Shown: positions 25,931 through 34,902, numbered from the stretch's first letter. The stretch: 64,000 bases of DNA from Kitasatospora xanthocidica (GCF_014656195.1 NZ_BNBY01000002.1:342351-406350), one strand, 5' to 3'. Numbers and translations are program-made. The notes: a model not told the origin generated them from the sequence alone.

Positions 25931-27483
25931 GTGTCACTCGTCAGCCGCCCGCCCGACCGCCGCCCGACATTGAGCAGCACGTAGAGGCCCGCCGCCCCCG
26001 CCAGCCCGACCGCCCAGCCGTAGTCCGCGAGCGGCTTGAGGAAGGGGATGAGGCCGTTGGCCGGAAACGGACCCTGTTCGGCGCCGTGGGCGTCCACGGT
26101 CGAGTACGAGCCGCCCACCGCCAGCAGACCGCCCACCAGCAGCGCCGTGACGGCCCGCCAGTTCCATCCGCCCGCGTACCAGTACGCACCGCCCGGCCGG
26201 TACAGCTCGGTGAGGTCGAGGCGGGTCCGGCGCAGCAGCCAGTAGTCCGCGATCAGAACGCCGGCGACCGTGCCGAGCAGTCCGCCGACCACGCCCAGCC
26301 AGGTGTAGATGTAGACGTGCGGATCGGAGATCAGCCGCCACGGGAAGATCGCGATCCCGACCACGCCCGTGATCAGCGCCCCGGTACGGAAGTTGACGAA
26401 CCGGGGCAGCAGGTTGGCGAGGTCGTAGGCCGGTGAGACGACGTTGGCGGCGATGTTCACCGACAGCGTCGCGACCAGGACGGTCAGCAGCGCGAACAGG
26501 ATGCCGACCGGGTTCTCCATCTTCGCGGCCAGCCGGATCGGGTCCCAGACCGGTTCGCCGTAGACGGCCTGGGAGCCCGAGGTGACGAGGACGGACAGCA
26601 GCGCGAACAGCGTCATCGTGGTGGGCAGGCCGAGCGCCTGGCCGCGGATCTGGGCTCGCTGGCTGCCGCCGAAGCGGGTGAAGTCCGGGATGTTGAGTGC
26701 CAGTGTGGACCAGAACCCGATCATGCCCATCAGCGCCGGGAAGAAGACCTTCCAGAACCCGCTGCCCCACCCCAGCGCGGACGGCTGGTCGAGCAGCGGC
26801 CCGAGCCCGCCCGCCTTGACGGTGATCCACACCAGCAGCGCCAGCGCGCCGACGATGACGAACGGCGCCGCCCAGTTCTCGAAGCGCCGCAGCGCCTCCA
26901 TCCCCCTCGCGATCACGGCCATCTCGATCAGCCAGAACACCAGGAAGGAGAGCCACTGGGTCCACGGGTATCCAGCGAACTCCCCTGCGGTGAGCCATGA
27001 TTGGCCGAATATCTTACCCGCCAGCAGGAATATGCCCTCCCCGCCGATCCAGGTCTGGATGCCGAACCAGGCGCAGGCCACCGCCGCCCGGACGAGCGCG
27101 GGCAGGTTGGCTCCCCGCAGCCCGAACGAGGCTCGGGCGAACACCGGGAACGGGATGCCGTACTTGGTGCCCGCGTGCCCGATGAGCAGCATCGGCGCGA
27201 GCACGATCAGGTTGGCCAGGGCGATGGTCAGCACCGCCTGCTTCCAGTCCATGCCGATCGCGACCAGGCCCGAGGCCAGTGTCCAGGAGGGGATGTTGTG
27301 GGCCATGCCGACCCAGAGCGCGAGGAAGTTGTACGTGGTCCAGGTGCGCCGTGCCACCGGGACCGGCCGCAGGTCGTCGCTGGTGAAGCCATTGGGGGGC
27401 AACTCACCGACGGTCGGGTCGAGTTCGACCCGGCCGTCGGGGTGCTGCCGCTGTCTGCCGCCGCCGGTCGCGGTGTCGGTCAT
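25927..27483 (-). CDS. NCS1-family nucleobase/hydantoin permease
   Basis: 518 residues with about twelve transmembrane helices. NCS1 features: N-terminal NFLALWVGMAHNIPSWTLASG, the segment ACAWFGIQTWIGGEG, and NIPDFTRFGGSQRAQIRGQA. NCS1 proteins are cation symporters for uracil, cytosine, allantoin or hydantoins. ATG 27483 is chosen with GGGAG upstream. In context with dihydropyrimidinase and a beta-ureidopropionase-like amidase, it most likely imports uracil, dihydropyrimidines or hydantoins. Last gene of the minus-strand pyrimidine operon. Confidence 0.92.
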   Translation of the reverse strand: MTDTATGGGRQRQHPDGRVELDPTVGELPPNGFTSDDLRPVPVARRTWTTYNFLALWVGMAHNIPSWTLASGLVAIGMDWKQAVLTIALANLIVLAPMLLIGHAGTKYGIPFPVFARASFGLRGANLPALVRAAVACAWFGIQTWIGGEGIFLLAGKIFGQSWLTAGEFAGYPWTQWLSFLVFWLIEMAVIARGMEALRRFENWAAPFVIVGALALLVWITVKAGGLGPLLDQPSALGWGSGFWKVFFPALMGMIGFWSTLALNIPDFTRFGGSQRAQIRGQALGLPTTMTLFALLSVLVTSGSQAVYGEPVWDPIRLAAKMENPVGILFALLTVLVATLSVNIAANVVSPAYDLANLLPRFVNFRTGALITGVVGIAIFPWRLISDPHVYIYTWLGVVGGLLGTVAGVLIADYWLLRRTRLDLTELYRPGGAYWYAGGWNWRAVTALLVGGLLAVGGSYSTVDAHGAEQGPFPANGLIPFLKPLADYGWAVGLAGAAGLYVLLNVGRRSGGRLTSDT

Positions 27484-27527
27484 GGGCAACTCCCGTCTGC
27501 CGCTGCTGTGCTGGGATCACATGGGGG

Positions 27528-28541
27528 TCACAGGTGGGGGATGACGTCCGTCCCGTAGGCGTCGATGGTGCTCTCGATCGCGTCGTGCATGGCGTAGACG
27601 GCGAACTGGTCGACGCCGAGGGAGCGGAGTTCCGCGAGCCGGGCGCGCTGCGTCTCCGCCGGGCCGATCAGGCAGAAGCGGTCGACGATCTCGTCCGGGA
27701 CGAAGGTGGTGTCCGGGTTCCCGGCCCGGCCGTGGTGGCTGTAGTCGTAGCCCTGGCGGCCCTTGATGTACTCGGTGAGCGCTTCCGGCACCAGGTCGGA
27801 GTGCTCGCCGTAGTGGTTGACCAGGTCGGCGACGTGGTTGCCGACCATTCCGCCGAACCAGCGGCACTGCTCCCGGGCGTGGGCGAGGGCGGCGGGCGAG
27901 TCGTCGGCGGTGACGTAGGCGGGCGCGGCGACGCAGATGGTGACCGAGTCCGGGTCCCGGCCGGCCTCGACGGCGGCGGACCGCACCGCCTTGACCATGA
28001 ACTCGGTGAGGTACGGGTCGGCCAACTGCAGGATGAACCCGTCCGCTTGGCGGCCGGTCAGCGCAAGCGCCTTCGGCCCGTACGCGCCCATCCAGATCGG
28101 CAGCGAAGCACCCGGGCCGACCCAGGGCAGGTGCATCTCGGTCTCGTCCACCTCCACGGTGCGGCCCTCGGCCAACTCCTTGATGGCGTGCATGGCTTGG
28201 GAGAGCCGGTCGAGCGTGGCCGGACGGCGTCCGGCGACCCGCATCGCGGAGTCGCCGCGGCCGATGCCGCAGACCGTGCGGTTGCCGTACATGTCGTTGA
28301 GCGTGGCGAACAGGGAGGCGGTCACCTCCCAGGTGCGGGTGGAGGGGTTGGTGACCATCGGGCCGACGGTCAGCCGCTCGGTCTCGGCGAGGATCCGGCT
28401 GTAGATGACGAAGGGCTCCTGCCACAGCACGCAGGAGTCGAAGGTCCAGCCGTGGCTGAACCCGGCCTGCTCGGCGCGGATCATCCGGTCGATGAGCAGG
28501 CGGGCGGGCGGGTCGGTCTGCAGGACGAGGCCGATGTCCAT
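27528..28541 (-). CDS. LLM-class (F420/FMN-dependent) oxidoreductase
   Basis: 337 residues, luciferase-like TIM barrel. It begins MDIGLVLQTDPPARLLIDRM and has GWTFDSCVLWQEPFV, VGPMVTNPSTRTW and the glycine-rich VCGIGRGDSAMRVAGRRP, which fits the F420-dependent LLM subfamily found beside dihydropyrimidinase genes in actinomycetes. ATG 28541 has GGAG. It sits between transporter and dihydropyrimidinase; by position it may perform the ring reduction or an oxidation step in pyrimidine or hydantoin use, replacing the absent dihydropyrimidine dehydrogenase (inference). Confidence 0.88.
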   Translation of the reverse strand: MDIGLVLQTDPPARLLIDRMIRAEQAGFSHGWTFDSCVLWQEPFVIYSRILAETERLTVGPMVTNPSTRTWEVTASLFATLNDMYGNRTVCGIGRGDSAMRVAGRRPATLDRLSQAMHAIKELAEGRTVEVDETEMHLPWVGPGASLPIWMGAYGPKALALTGRQADGFILQLADPYLTEFMVKAVRSAAVEAGRDPDSVTICVAAPAYVTADDSPAALAHAREQCRWFGGMVGNHVADLVNHYGEHSDLVPEALTEYIKGRQGYDYSHHGRAGNPDTTFVPDEIVDRFCLIGPAETQRARLAELRSLGVDQFAVYAMHDAIESTIDAYGTDVIPHL

Positions 28542-28728
28542 GACGGGCTCCAGGGATAAGAGGGTTAACGGCGACGACGGGGACGACGGGGGCCGGCGCC
28601 CGCCCGCGGCCCGAACGCCCGGCCTCGGGGTCCGCCCCGAGGCCGGGCGGCCGGTCGGTGGACGGCCAGGCAACCGGGCAGCGGCAGGTCGACAAAAGGA
28701 CGTGCGGGTCCGGATCGCGCGGCGGCGG

Positions 28729-30159
28729 TCAGACCAGGTACTGGCAGGTGTCGCGGCGCAGGAAGGTGCCGTGCCCGGCCCGGCCGAGCCAGGTGCCCTC
28801 GTCCAGCACGACGGTGCCCCGGGAGAGCACCGTCCGCGCCCGGCCGGTGAGCCGGCGGCCCTCGTACGCGGAGTAGTCCACGTTCATGTGGTGGGTCGCC
28901 GCGGAGACGGTCTGGACCGCGGTGGGGTCGTAGACGACGAGGTCGGCGTCGGCGCCCGGCGCGATGGTGCCCTTGCGCGGGTGCAGCCCGAACATCCGGG
29001 CCGGCGTGGTGCAGGCGATCTCGATCCAGCGGCGCCGGCTGATGTGCCCGTCCACGACGGCCTGGTGGAGCAGGTCCATCCGGTTCTCCACGCCCGGGAG
29101 GCCGTTGGGGATCTTCGAGAAGTCGCCGCGCCCGAGCTCCTTCTGGCCGACGAAGCAGAACGGGCAGTGGTCGGTGGAGACCACCTGGAGGTCGTTGGTG
29201 CGGAGCCCGCGCCAGAGCGCCTCCTGGTGCTCGCGCGGCCGCAGCGGCGTGCTGCACACGTACTTGGCGCCCTCGAAGCCGTCGGCGCCCTCCTCGGCGA
29301 GGTTGTCGGTGGAGAGGAACAGGTACTGCGGGCAGGTCTCGCCGAAGACGTTGTGCCCGGCGTCGCGGGCCCGGGCGAGTTCGTCGAGGGCGGAGGCCGC
29401 GGAGACGTGCACCACGTAGAGCGGGCTGCCGGCGACCTGGGCGAGCTTGATCGCCCGGTGGGTGGCCTCGGCCTCCAGCAGTTCGCGGCGGACCTCACCG
29501 TGGTACCGGGGGTCGGTCTTCCCGGCGGCGAGCGCCTGTTCGACCAGGACGTCGATGGCGATGCCGTTCTCGGCGTGCATCATGATCAGCCCGCCGTTGG
29601 CGGCGCCGCGCTGCATGGCGCGCAGGATGCGGCCGTCGTCGCTGTAGAAGACGCCGGGGTAGGCCATGAAGAGCTTGAAGGAGGTGGACTCGCCGGAGTC
29701 GACGAGGGTGTCCATCTCCTTCAGCACACCGTCGTTGACGTCGGAGACGATGGCGTGGAAGGCGTAGTCGACGGCGCAGTTGCCCTCGGCCTTGGCGTGC
29801 CAGGCGTCCAGGCCCTCGCGCAGCGAGCCGCCGACCGGCTGGACGGCGAAGTCCACGATGGTGGTGGTGCCGCCCCAGGCGGCGGCCCGGGTGCCGGTCT
29901 CGAAGGTGTCGGAGGCCGCGGTGCCGCCGAAGGGCAGCTCCATGTGGGTGTGCGCGTCGACGCCGCCCGGGATGACGTAGTGGCCGGTGGCGTCGATGAC
30001 GGTGTCGGCGGTCCAGGCCTCGGCCGCGGAGCTGCCGGTGGCGGCGAGGGCGGCGACGCGCTCGCCCTCGATCAGGACGTCGGCGTGGAGTTCGTCGGTG
30101 GCCGTGATGACGAGGCCGCCGCGGACGATGGTGCGCTGCTGCGGGTCGCGGGTGGTCAT
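28729..30159 (-). CDS. hydA: Dihydropyrimidinase / D-hydantoinase
   Basis: 476 residues, amidohydrolase fold. Metal ligands: GGVDAHTHMELPFGG near residue 62, the carbamylated lysine region SFKLFMAYPGVF near 150, MMHAENG, VVHVSAASAL and the late STDHCPFCF. It opens the ring of 5,6-dihydrouracil or 5-substituted hydantoins to N-carbamoyl amino acids. ATG 30159 with GAGGAG upstream, 11 bp after the stop of the amidase gene. Product passes directly to the neighbouring amidase. Confidence 0.94.
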   Translation of the reverse strand: MTTRDPQQRTIVRGGLVITATDELHADVLIEGERVAALAATGSSAAEAWTADTVIDATGHYVIPGGVDAHTHMELPFGGTAASDTFETGTRAAAWGGTTTIVDFAVQPVGGSLREGLDAWHAKAEGNCAVDYAFHAIVSDVNDGVLKEMDTLVDSGESTSFKLFMAYPGVFYSDDGRILRAMQRGAANGGLIMMHAENGIAIDVLVEQALAAGKTDPRYHGEVRRELLEAEATHRAIKLAQVAGSPLYVVHVSAASALDELARARDAGHNVFGETCPQYLFLSTDNLAEEGADGFEGAKYVCSTPLRPREHQEALWRGLRTNDLQVVSTDHCPFCFVGQKELGRGDFSKIPNGLPGVENRMDLLHQAVVDGHISRRRWIEIACTTPARMFGLHPRKGTIAPGADADLVVYDPTAVQTVSAATHHMNVDYSAYEGRRLTGRARTVLSRGTVVLDEGTWLGRAGHGTFLRRDTCQYLV

Positions 30160-30170
30160 CGCGCTGCTCC

Positions 30171-31013
30171 TCAGGCCTCGGCGAGCGGTCCGTAGGCGTC
30201 GGGGCGGCGGTCCCGGTAGAACGCCCACTGCTGGCGGACCTCTTCGATCAGGCCGAGGTCGAGGTCGCGCACGACGAGCTCCTCCTCCTTGTCGGAGGCC
30301 ACGTCGCCGACGAACTGGCCGCGCGGGTCCACGAAGTAGGAGGTGCCGTAGAAGTCGTTGTCGCCGTACTCCTCGGTGCCGACCCGGTTGATGGCGGCGA
30401 CGAAGTACTCGTTGGCGACGGCGGCGGAGGGCTGTTCGAGCTGCCAGAGGTAGGCGGACAGGCCCCGGCTGGTGGCGGAGGGGTTGTAGACGATCTGCGC
30501 GCCGGCCAGGCCGAGGGCGCGCCAGCCCTCGGGGAAGTGCCGGTCGTAGCAGATGTAGACGCCGACCTTGCCGACGGCGGTGTCGAAGACCGGCCAGCCG
30601 AGGTTGCCGGGCTTGAAGTAGTACTTCTCCCAGAAGCCCTTGACCTGCGGGATGTGGTGCTTGCGGTACTTGCCGAGGTAGCTGCCGTCGGCGTCGATCA
30701 CGGCGGCGGTGTTGTAGTAGACGCCGGTCTGCTCCTCCTCGTACACCGGGACGACGACGACCATCCCGAGCTCGCGGGCGAGGTCCTGCATCCGGCGCAC
30801 GGTCGGGCCGTCGGGGACGGCCTCGGCCCAGCGGTAGTGCTCGGCCTCCTGGACCTGACAGAAGTACGGGGCGTTGAAGACCTCCTGGAAGCCGATGATC
30901 TTCGCGCCCTGGGCGGCGGCCTCCCGGGCGTACTGCTCGTGGAGGGCGATCATGCTCTCCTGGTCACCGGTCCAACGGGTCTGGACGAGCGCGGCACGGA
31001 CGATCTGCGACAT
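30171..31013 (-). CDS. Nitrilase-superfamily N-carbamoyl amidohydrolase (beta-ureidopropionase-like)
   Basis: 280 residues. The Glu-Lys-Cys triad of carbon-nitrogen hydrolases is visible: GFQEVFNAPYF (Glu near 43), KYRKHHIPQVKGFWEKYYF (Lys near 117) and VYICYDRHFPEGWRALGL (Cys near 151). The HHIPQ and FWEKYYFKPGN stretches are typical of beta-ureidopropionase and N-carbamoylputrescine/D-carbamoylase branches. ATG 31013 behind a strong GGAGG. First gene of the operon; it would release ammonia and CO2 from N-carbamoyl-beta-alanine. Confidence 0.92.
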   Translation of the reverse strand: MSQIVRAALVQTRWTGDQESMIALHEQYAREAAAQGAKIIGFQEVFNAPYFCQVQEAEHYRWAEAVPDGPTVRRMQDLARELGMVVVVPVYEEEQTGVYYNTAAVIDADGSYLGKYRKHHIPQVKGFWEKYYFKPGNLGWPVFDTAVGKVGVYICYDRHFPEGWRALGLAGAQIVYNPSATSRGLSAYLWQLEQPSAAVANEYFVAAINRVGTEEYGDNDFYGTSYFVDPRGQFVGDVASDKEEELVVRDLDLGLIEEVRQQWAFYRDRRPDAYGPLAEA

Positions 31014-31116
31014 GGGTACCTCCGCAACTCCGCGTCCCGGCCGTGCGGCCGGGCCCGCGGTCCGAGGGTTGACGGGGCGGGTCTCACCCGCGGGTCCGCT
31101 CGGGGATCCGCAGGTG

Positions 31117-31130
31117 TCTACGTGCGTAGA
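31117..31130. promoter_or_regulatory. 14-bp perfect dyad, candidate operator of the pyrimidine operon
   Basis: TCTACG-TG-CGTAGA, six-base arms, placed upstream of the nitrilase-like gene. No regulator gene is adjacent in the window, so the binding protein is unknown. Confidence 0.45.
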
Positions 31131-31270
31131 AAGCGATCTGCTGACGGTAGGCCGGGCCTTGGTGGCCTGACAATACGTCGGCGGTAACGCGTCTGGGGCG
31201 ATCTTGTTACGCGGACACGCGGATGGCCCTGGGTGGGATGAAACGGTCATCTACCCCGGGAGTGACCTCC

Positions 31271-31286
31271 TTACTCATTCGAGTGA
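31271..31286. promoter_or_regulatory. Dyad TTACTC-N4-GAGTGA (BldD-like half-sites)
   Basis: Half-sites fit the TNACNC/GNGTNA pattern reported for the developmental regulator BldD, but with four spacer bases rather than the usual one. A near-identical dyad lies at 54026-54041 upstream of the exported flavin oxidase. Confidence 0.35.
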
Positions 31287-31438
31287 AACGGGGCACCCGG
31301 GGTGCGGATTCGGCCATCGTGGGGTACAAGCCGCGTGAACATCGTCGTGGATCACCGGGGATCGCCAGTCCCCAGTGATTTCATACGAGTTCGGCGGCCC
31401 GGCCACGGGGGATCGGAGCCGCCACACGGGGGTGACGG

Positions 31439-34400
31439 ATGGCTGTGGTGACGAAATCCGCCGCGGGCGCGGCGCATACGGCGGCGGGCGACGGCCCGGC
31501 TCAGCGGCCGCCCGCGCCGCCCGCCTGGGCGGGCCTGCTGCTCGCGTTCGCCGCACTGCTGCCGGTCGTGCTCGGCGCGCTGCTCTTCCGCCGCCAGGCA
31601 CCGCCGGTGCGGGACGTCGCCCTCCAGCTGGCCGGCACCCGCACGGCCGCCGAGGCGGTGGTCGCCGGTCGCGCCGGGGACTACCTGGCCGCGCTGCGCG
31701 CCGACGTCTGGCTGATCGGCGGCTACGGGCTGACGCTGGTGGCCGCGGCGCTGCTCGGCGGGTACGTGCTGGGCGGGTACCCGCTCGGCAGGGGGCGCGG
31801 CCGTGCCCTGGTGGTCACGGTCGGCGGCGCCGGCCTGCTCGCCGCCTGCTGCGACCTCGCCGAGGACGCCCTGCTGCGCAGCGGGCTGGACGGCCTCGGT
31901 GCCACCGGGTCCGACACCCCCTTCGCCGCCGCCACCGCGCTCGCCACCGTCAAGTGGCTGCTGCTCCTGCCCGCCGGGCTGGTGGCGGTGGGCATCCTGA
32001 CCGTGACCGCCGCCCGGGCGGTTCGCGGCCTCCTGCCGTCGCGCCCCTTCGGAAGCGAAGCGACCGCCCGCGACGGTGCCACCGACGAGCACACGACCGA
32101 CGAGGGCACCCCCGACCGCCCGGCGCTGATCCCGCCGTGGCCGACGACCACCCGGCACGGCAGACCACCGACCCCGCGCCGTCGACCTGGCCGACCGGCC
32201 CCGGCGGCCTCAGCCACCCCATCGACCCCACCGGCCCCACCGGTCTCACCGGCCGGCCCCGCCCCGCACGCCCACTGGCGCGACGCCGCCCAGGTGCCGC
32301 CCGGCCGCGAGCCCGCCGAACTCGGCTTCTGCGTCTCCGGCGGCGGGATCCGGTCGGCCTGCGTGACGCTCGGCGCGCTCCAGTCGCTGCGGCCCTGGCT
32401 GAAGCGCGCCCGCTACCTGGTCTCCGTCTCCGGCGGCGGGTACACCGTCGGAGCGCTGCAGCTCGCGCTGAGCGACTCCTCGCCCGGCGATCCGGTACGG
32501 GCCGTCTCGGGCCTCACGGCGGACACCGTGATGGAACCCGGCTCCCCGGAGGAGGACCACCTCCGCCGGCACGGCAAGTACGTCGCCGACGGCGCCGGCG
32601 AGTGGCTGGTCGCCCTCGGGACGCTGCTGCGCGGCGTGCTGTCCGCCCTCACCCTGCTGCTGGCCGCCGTCCTGGCGCTCGGCCTCGGCCTGAGCCGTTT
32701 CTACCACGCCGTCCCGCTCACCGAGCTGGGCCACCTGGCGGCGGCCGGTCTGCGCCACCCGGGCGCCGTGCCGGGCCCGTTGGAGTTACGGGCGCCCGCG
32801 CTCACCGCGCTGGGCGTGCTGCTGGCGGCGGCCGCCGGGTGCTGGCTGCTGTGGCTGCTGGCCTTCCCCTCGCTCGGCTGGCAGGCGCTGCTGCCGCGCG
32901 TGCTGCGCCGGCTCTACTTCACCGCGCTCGCGCTGGCCGGTCTGCTCGCCGTCGGCGTGCTGGCGGTTCCGGGGCTGGCCTGGGGCGCGGTACGGCTGCA
33001 GCAGGCGCTGGCGGCGGGCCCGCGGCGGACCGGCGCCGGGCTCAGCCTGACGGTGGTGCTCAGCTACCTGGCACTGCTGCTGGGCATACTCTGGCGCGAC
33101 CGCCGGACGATCGGCCAGGGCGCGGCCGCGCTCGGCGGGGCCCTGCGCGGCATCCGCCGGGCCGGCGGCGGGCTCACCGCCGGCCTCGCCCAGTACCTCG
33201 TGGTGTGGGCGGCCGCGCTGGCGCTGACGGCGGGCGCGCTGCTGGCCCTCGGCTGGGCGGTCGCCACCGGGTACGCCTGGCCGACGGCCGTCCAGGTGCT
33301 GCTGCCGCTGGTGCTCGGCGCGGTCGGGCTCAACCTCGACCAGACCTGGATGAGTCTGCACCCGTTCTACCGGCTGCGGTTGGCCTCGGCGTTCGCGGTC
33401 CGGCGGGCCACCGAGGGCGGCCGTTCGGTGGCCCGCCCGTACCACTTCTTCCGGGAGCAGACCTGGCTGAGCCACTACGGCGCGCGGCACCCCGACTTCC
33501 CGCAGGTGATCTTCTCGGCGGCGGCCAACCTGTCCGGCAACTCCCGTACACCACCCGGCCGTCGGGCGGTCTCCTACTCGCTCTCGTACGACTACGTGGG
33601 CGGTCCGGACGTCGGGTACGCGCGCACCGACCTGCTGGAGCGGCGCACCCGGCGGCACATCGCCCGGGACCTCACCGTCCAGTCGGCGATGGCCGTCTCC
33701 GGGGCCGCCTTCGCCTCCGCGATGGGGCGTGAATCCCGGGTCTACCAGGGGCTGTTCGCGGTGACCAACGCGCGCCTCGGCACCTGGCTGCCCAACCCGG
33801 CGGTACTCGACCCGGACTGGTCCGGCACCCGGGACTGGCGCCGCCCCGCGCAGCCCGCCGTACGCCGGCTGCCGTACCAACTGCGGGAGCTGGTCGGGCG
33901 GTTCCCGGCGGACGACCGCTTCCTGCTCACCACCGACGGCGGCCACTACGAGAACCTCGGGCTGGTCGAACTGCTGCGGCACCGGGTGCGCACGGCGGTC
34001 TGCGTCGACTCCAGCGGTGACGCGGGCCACGCCGCCGCCCTCGCCGCCGCGATCACCCTGGCCCGCGAGGAGCTGGGCGTGGAGATCACCCTGCACCGGC
34101 CGGACCTGCTGGTCCCGGGCAGCGCCGCCGACGGGTCGGGTGACGGGCCGTCCGACGGGCGGTACGACGGGCCGGTCGGCAAGGACGCCGGCCGGCCACC
34201 ACTGCACGGGCTGGCGGCGAGACTGTCCGACCGGCTGTCGGCCCGGGCGGTCATCACCGGTGACATCCGCTACCCGGACCTGGACGGGGACACGCCCGAG
34301 GCCGAGCGGCACGGCACGCTGATCGTCCTCAAGGCGGCGCTCACCCCCGACCTGCCGTACGAACTGCACGCCTACGCGACGGAGAACCCGGCCTTCCCGA

Positions 34401-34633
34401 ACGACGGCACCAGCGACCAGTGGTTCGACCACCGCCAGTTCGACGCCTACCAGGCCCTCGGCCGCTACCTGGGCGACCGCGCCGCACCGGTGATCGAGGA
34501 GGCCCTGGCCGCCCCGACGGCTCCGCAGACCGGATCGGCCGCCCCGGTGCCCGCGGCCTCCGCCACCACCCCGGGCTCCGCGTCCGCGTCCGAGAAGGCT
34601 CCCCCGGGGCCGCGCCGCCCGGCCGAGGAGTAG
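31439..34633 (+). CDS. Large membrane-anchored patatin-like phospholipase
   Basis: 1064 residues. Four hydrophobic segments in the first 195 residues (about 29-50, 92-112, 122-142, 171-192), then an Arg/Pro/Thr-rich linker, then the patatin oxyanion motif SGGGIRS (300-306) and nucleophile region LVSVSGGGY (Ser about 331). A second set of membrane helices (about residues 400-650) interrupts the domain before the catalytic Asp in TTDGGHYENLGL (about 830). It probably hydrolyses acyl lipids at the membrane. ATG 31439; the ribosome binding site is poor. The Ala/Pro-rich C-terminus is unstructured. The insertion of helices between the Ser and Asp is notable. Confidence 0.85.
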   Translation: MAVVTKSAAGAAHTAAGDGPAQRPPAPPAWAGLLLAFAALLPVVLGALLFRRQAPPVRDVALQLAGTRTAAEAVVAGRAGDYLAALRADVWLIGGYGLTLVAAALLGGYVLGGYPLGRGRGRALVVTVGGAGLLAACCDLAEDALLRSGLDGLGATGSDTPFAAATALATVKWLLLLPAGLVAVGILTVTAARAVRGLLPSRPFGSEATARDGATDEHTTDEGTPDRPALIPPWPTTTRHGRPPTPRRRPGRPAPAASATPSTPPAPPVSPAGPAPHAHWRDAAQVPPGREPAELGFCVSGGGIRSACVTLGALQSLRPWLKRARYLVSVSGGGYTVGALQLALSDSSPGDPVRAVSGLTADTVMEPGSPEEDHLRRHGKYVADGAGEWLVALGTLLRGVLSALTLLLAAVLALGLGLSRFYHAVPLTELGHLAAAGLRHPGAVPGPLELRAPALTALGVLLAAAAGCWLLWLLAFPSLGWQALLPRVLRRLYFTALALAGLLAVGVLAVPGLAWGAVRLQQALAAGPRRTGAGLSLTVVLSYLALLLGILWRDRRTIGQGAAALGGALRGIRRAGGGLTAGLAQYLVVWAAALALTAGALLALGWAVATGYAWPTAVQVLLPLVLGAVGLNLDQTWMSLHPFYRLRLASAFAVRRATEGGRSVARPYHFFREQTWLSHYGARHPDFPQVIFSAAANLSGNSRTPPGRRAVSYSLSYDYVGGPDVGYARTDLLERRTRRHIARDLTVQSAMAVSGAAFASAMGRESRVYQGLFAVTNARLGTWLPNPAVLDPDWSGTRDWRRPAQPAVRRLPYQLRELVGRFPADDRFLLTTDGGHYENLGLVELLRHRVRTAVCVDSSGDAGHAAALAAAITLAREELGVEITLHRPDLLVPGSAADGSGDGPSDGRYDGPVGKDAGRPPLHGLAARLSDRLSARAVITGDIRYPDLDGDTPEAERHGTLIVLKAALTPDLPYELHAYATENPAFPNDGTSDQWFDHRQFDAYQALGRYLGDRAAPVIEEALAAPTAPQTGSAAPVPAASATTPGSASASEKAPPGPRRPAEE

Positions 34634-34716
34634 CCGGGGCGATGACCGGCCGGGTCGGGGGCCGCCGGGTCGAGGCCGTTCGACGGTGCCGGCCACCGGC
34701 CCGGCAGCGCCACGCG

Positions 34717-34771
34717 CGGCCCTCGACCGGCCCTCGACCGACCGTCGACCGGCCCTCGACCCGCTGTCGAC
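34717..34771. repeat. Five 11-bp direct repeats upstream of the leader-peptide promoter
   Basis: Units CGGCCCTCGAC, CGGCCCTCGAC, CGACCGTCGAC, CGGCCCTCGAC, CCGCTGTCGAC, ending 16 bp before the -35 box of the cysteine dioxygenase operon. An 11-bp period keeps each unit near the same face of the helix, so it may be a multi-site activator region (inference). Confidence 0.65.
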
Positions 34772-34787
34772 CGGTCGGCGGACCGGC

Positions 34788-34817
34788 TTGACTTCGTCCG
34801 GTTCGCTCGGGAAGGAT
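34788..34817 (+). promoter_or_regulatory. Promoter of the cysteine dioxygenase operon
   Basis: -35 TTGACT (34788-34793), an 18-bp spacer and -10-like AAGGAT (34812-34817). The expected transcription start falls at or just before the ATG at 34825, so the leader ORF may be leaderless. The same AAGGA could act as a ribosome binding site if transcription starts further upstream. Confidence 0.55.
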
Positions 34818-34824
34818 CCGGCAC

Positions 34825-34902
34825 ATGGACTCCGGCGCCACTCTGGTTTGCCGCCTGCACGTCGATCTGCGACGCCAGGCGAGTTCCATCTGTGCCTGTT
34901 GA
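34825..34902 (+). CDS. Cysteine-rich leader peptide (25 residues), probable attenuator
   Basis: Small ORF ATG 34825 to TGA 34902. The peptide begins MDSGATLVC, has the centre RLHVDLRRQ and ends ASSICAC, so three cysteines, two of them in the last three codons. The HVDL-x-R-x-x-S core with terminal Cys is the hallmark of the actinobacterial putative leader peptides found before sulfur and cysteine genes, and terminal Cys codons resemble mycobacterial leaderless cysteine-responsive attenuator ORFs. It precedes cysteine dioxygenase by about 200 bp. Ribosome stalling at the Cys codons when cysteine is low would report cysteine supply to the downstream genes. Confidence 0.8.
   Translation: MDSGATLVCRLHVDLRRQASSICAC

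Larger units (their letters stand above)
31014..31438. promoter_or_regulatory. Divergent intergenic region between pyrimidine operon and patatin gene
   Basis: 425 bp without a gene. It contains the perfect dyad TCTACG-TG-CGTAGA (31117-31130) about 105 bp upstream of the amidase start, and the dyad TTACTC-ATTC-GAGTGA (31271-31286) between the two divergent units. Both are candidate operators. No leader peptide is seen. Confidence 0.5.

Noticed and set aside
28565..29257. Frames opposite or within the dihydropyrimidinase
   Set aside because: The 476-residue dihydropyrimidinase frame contains all metal-binding motifs; the others are shadows.
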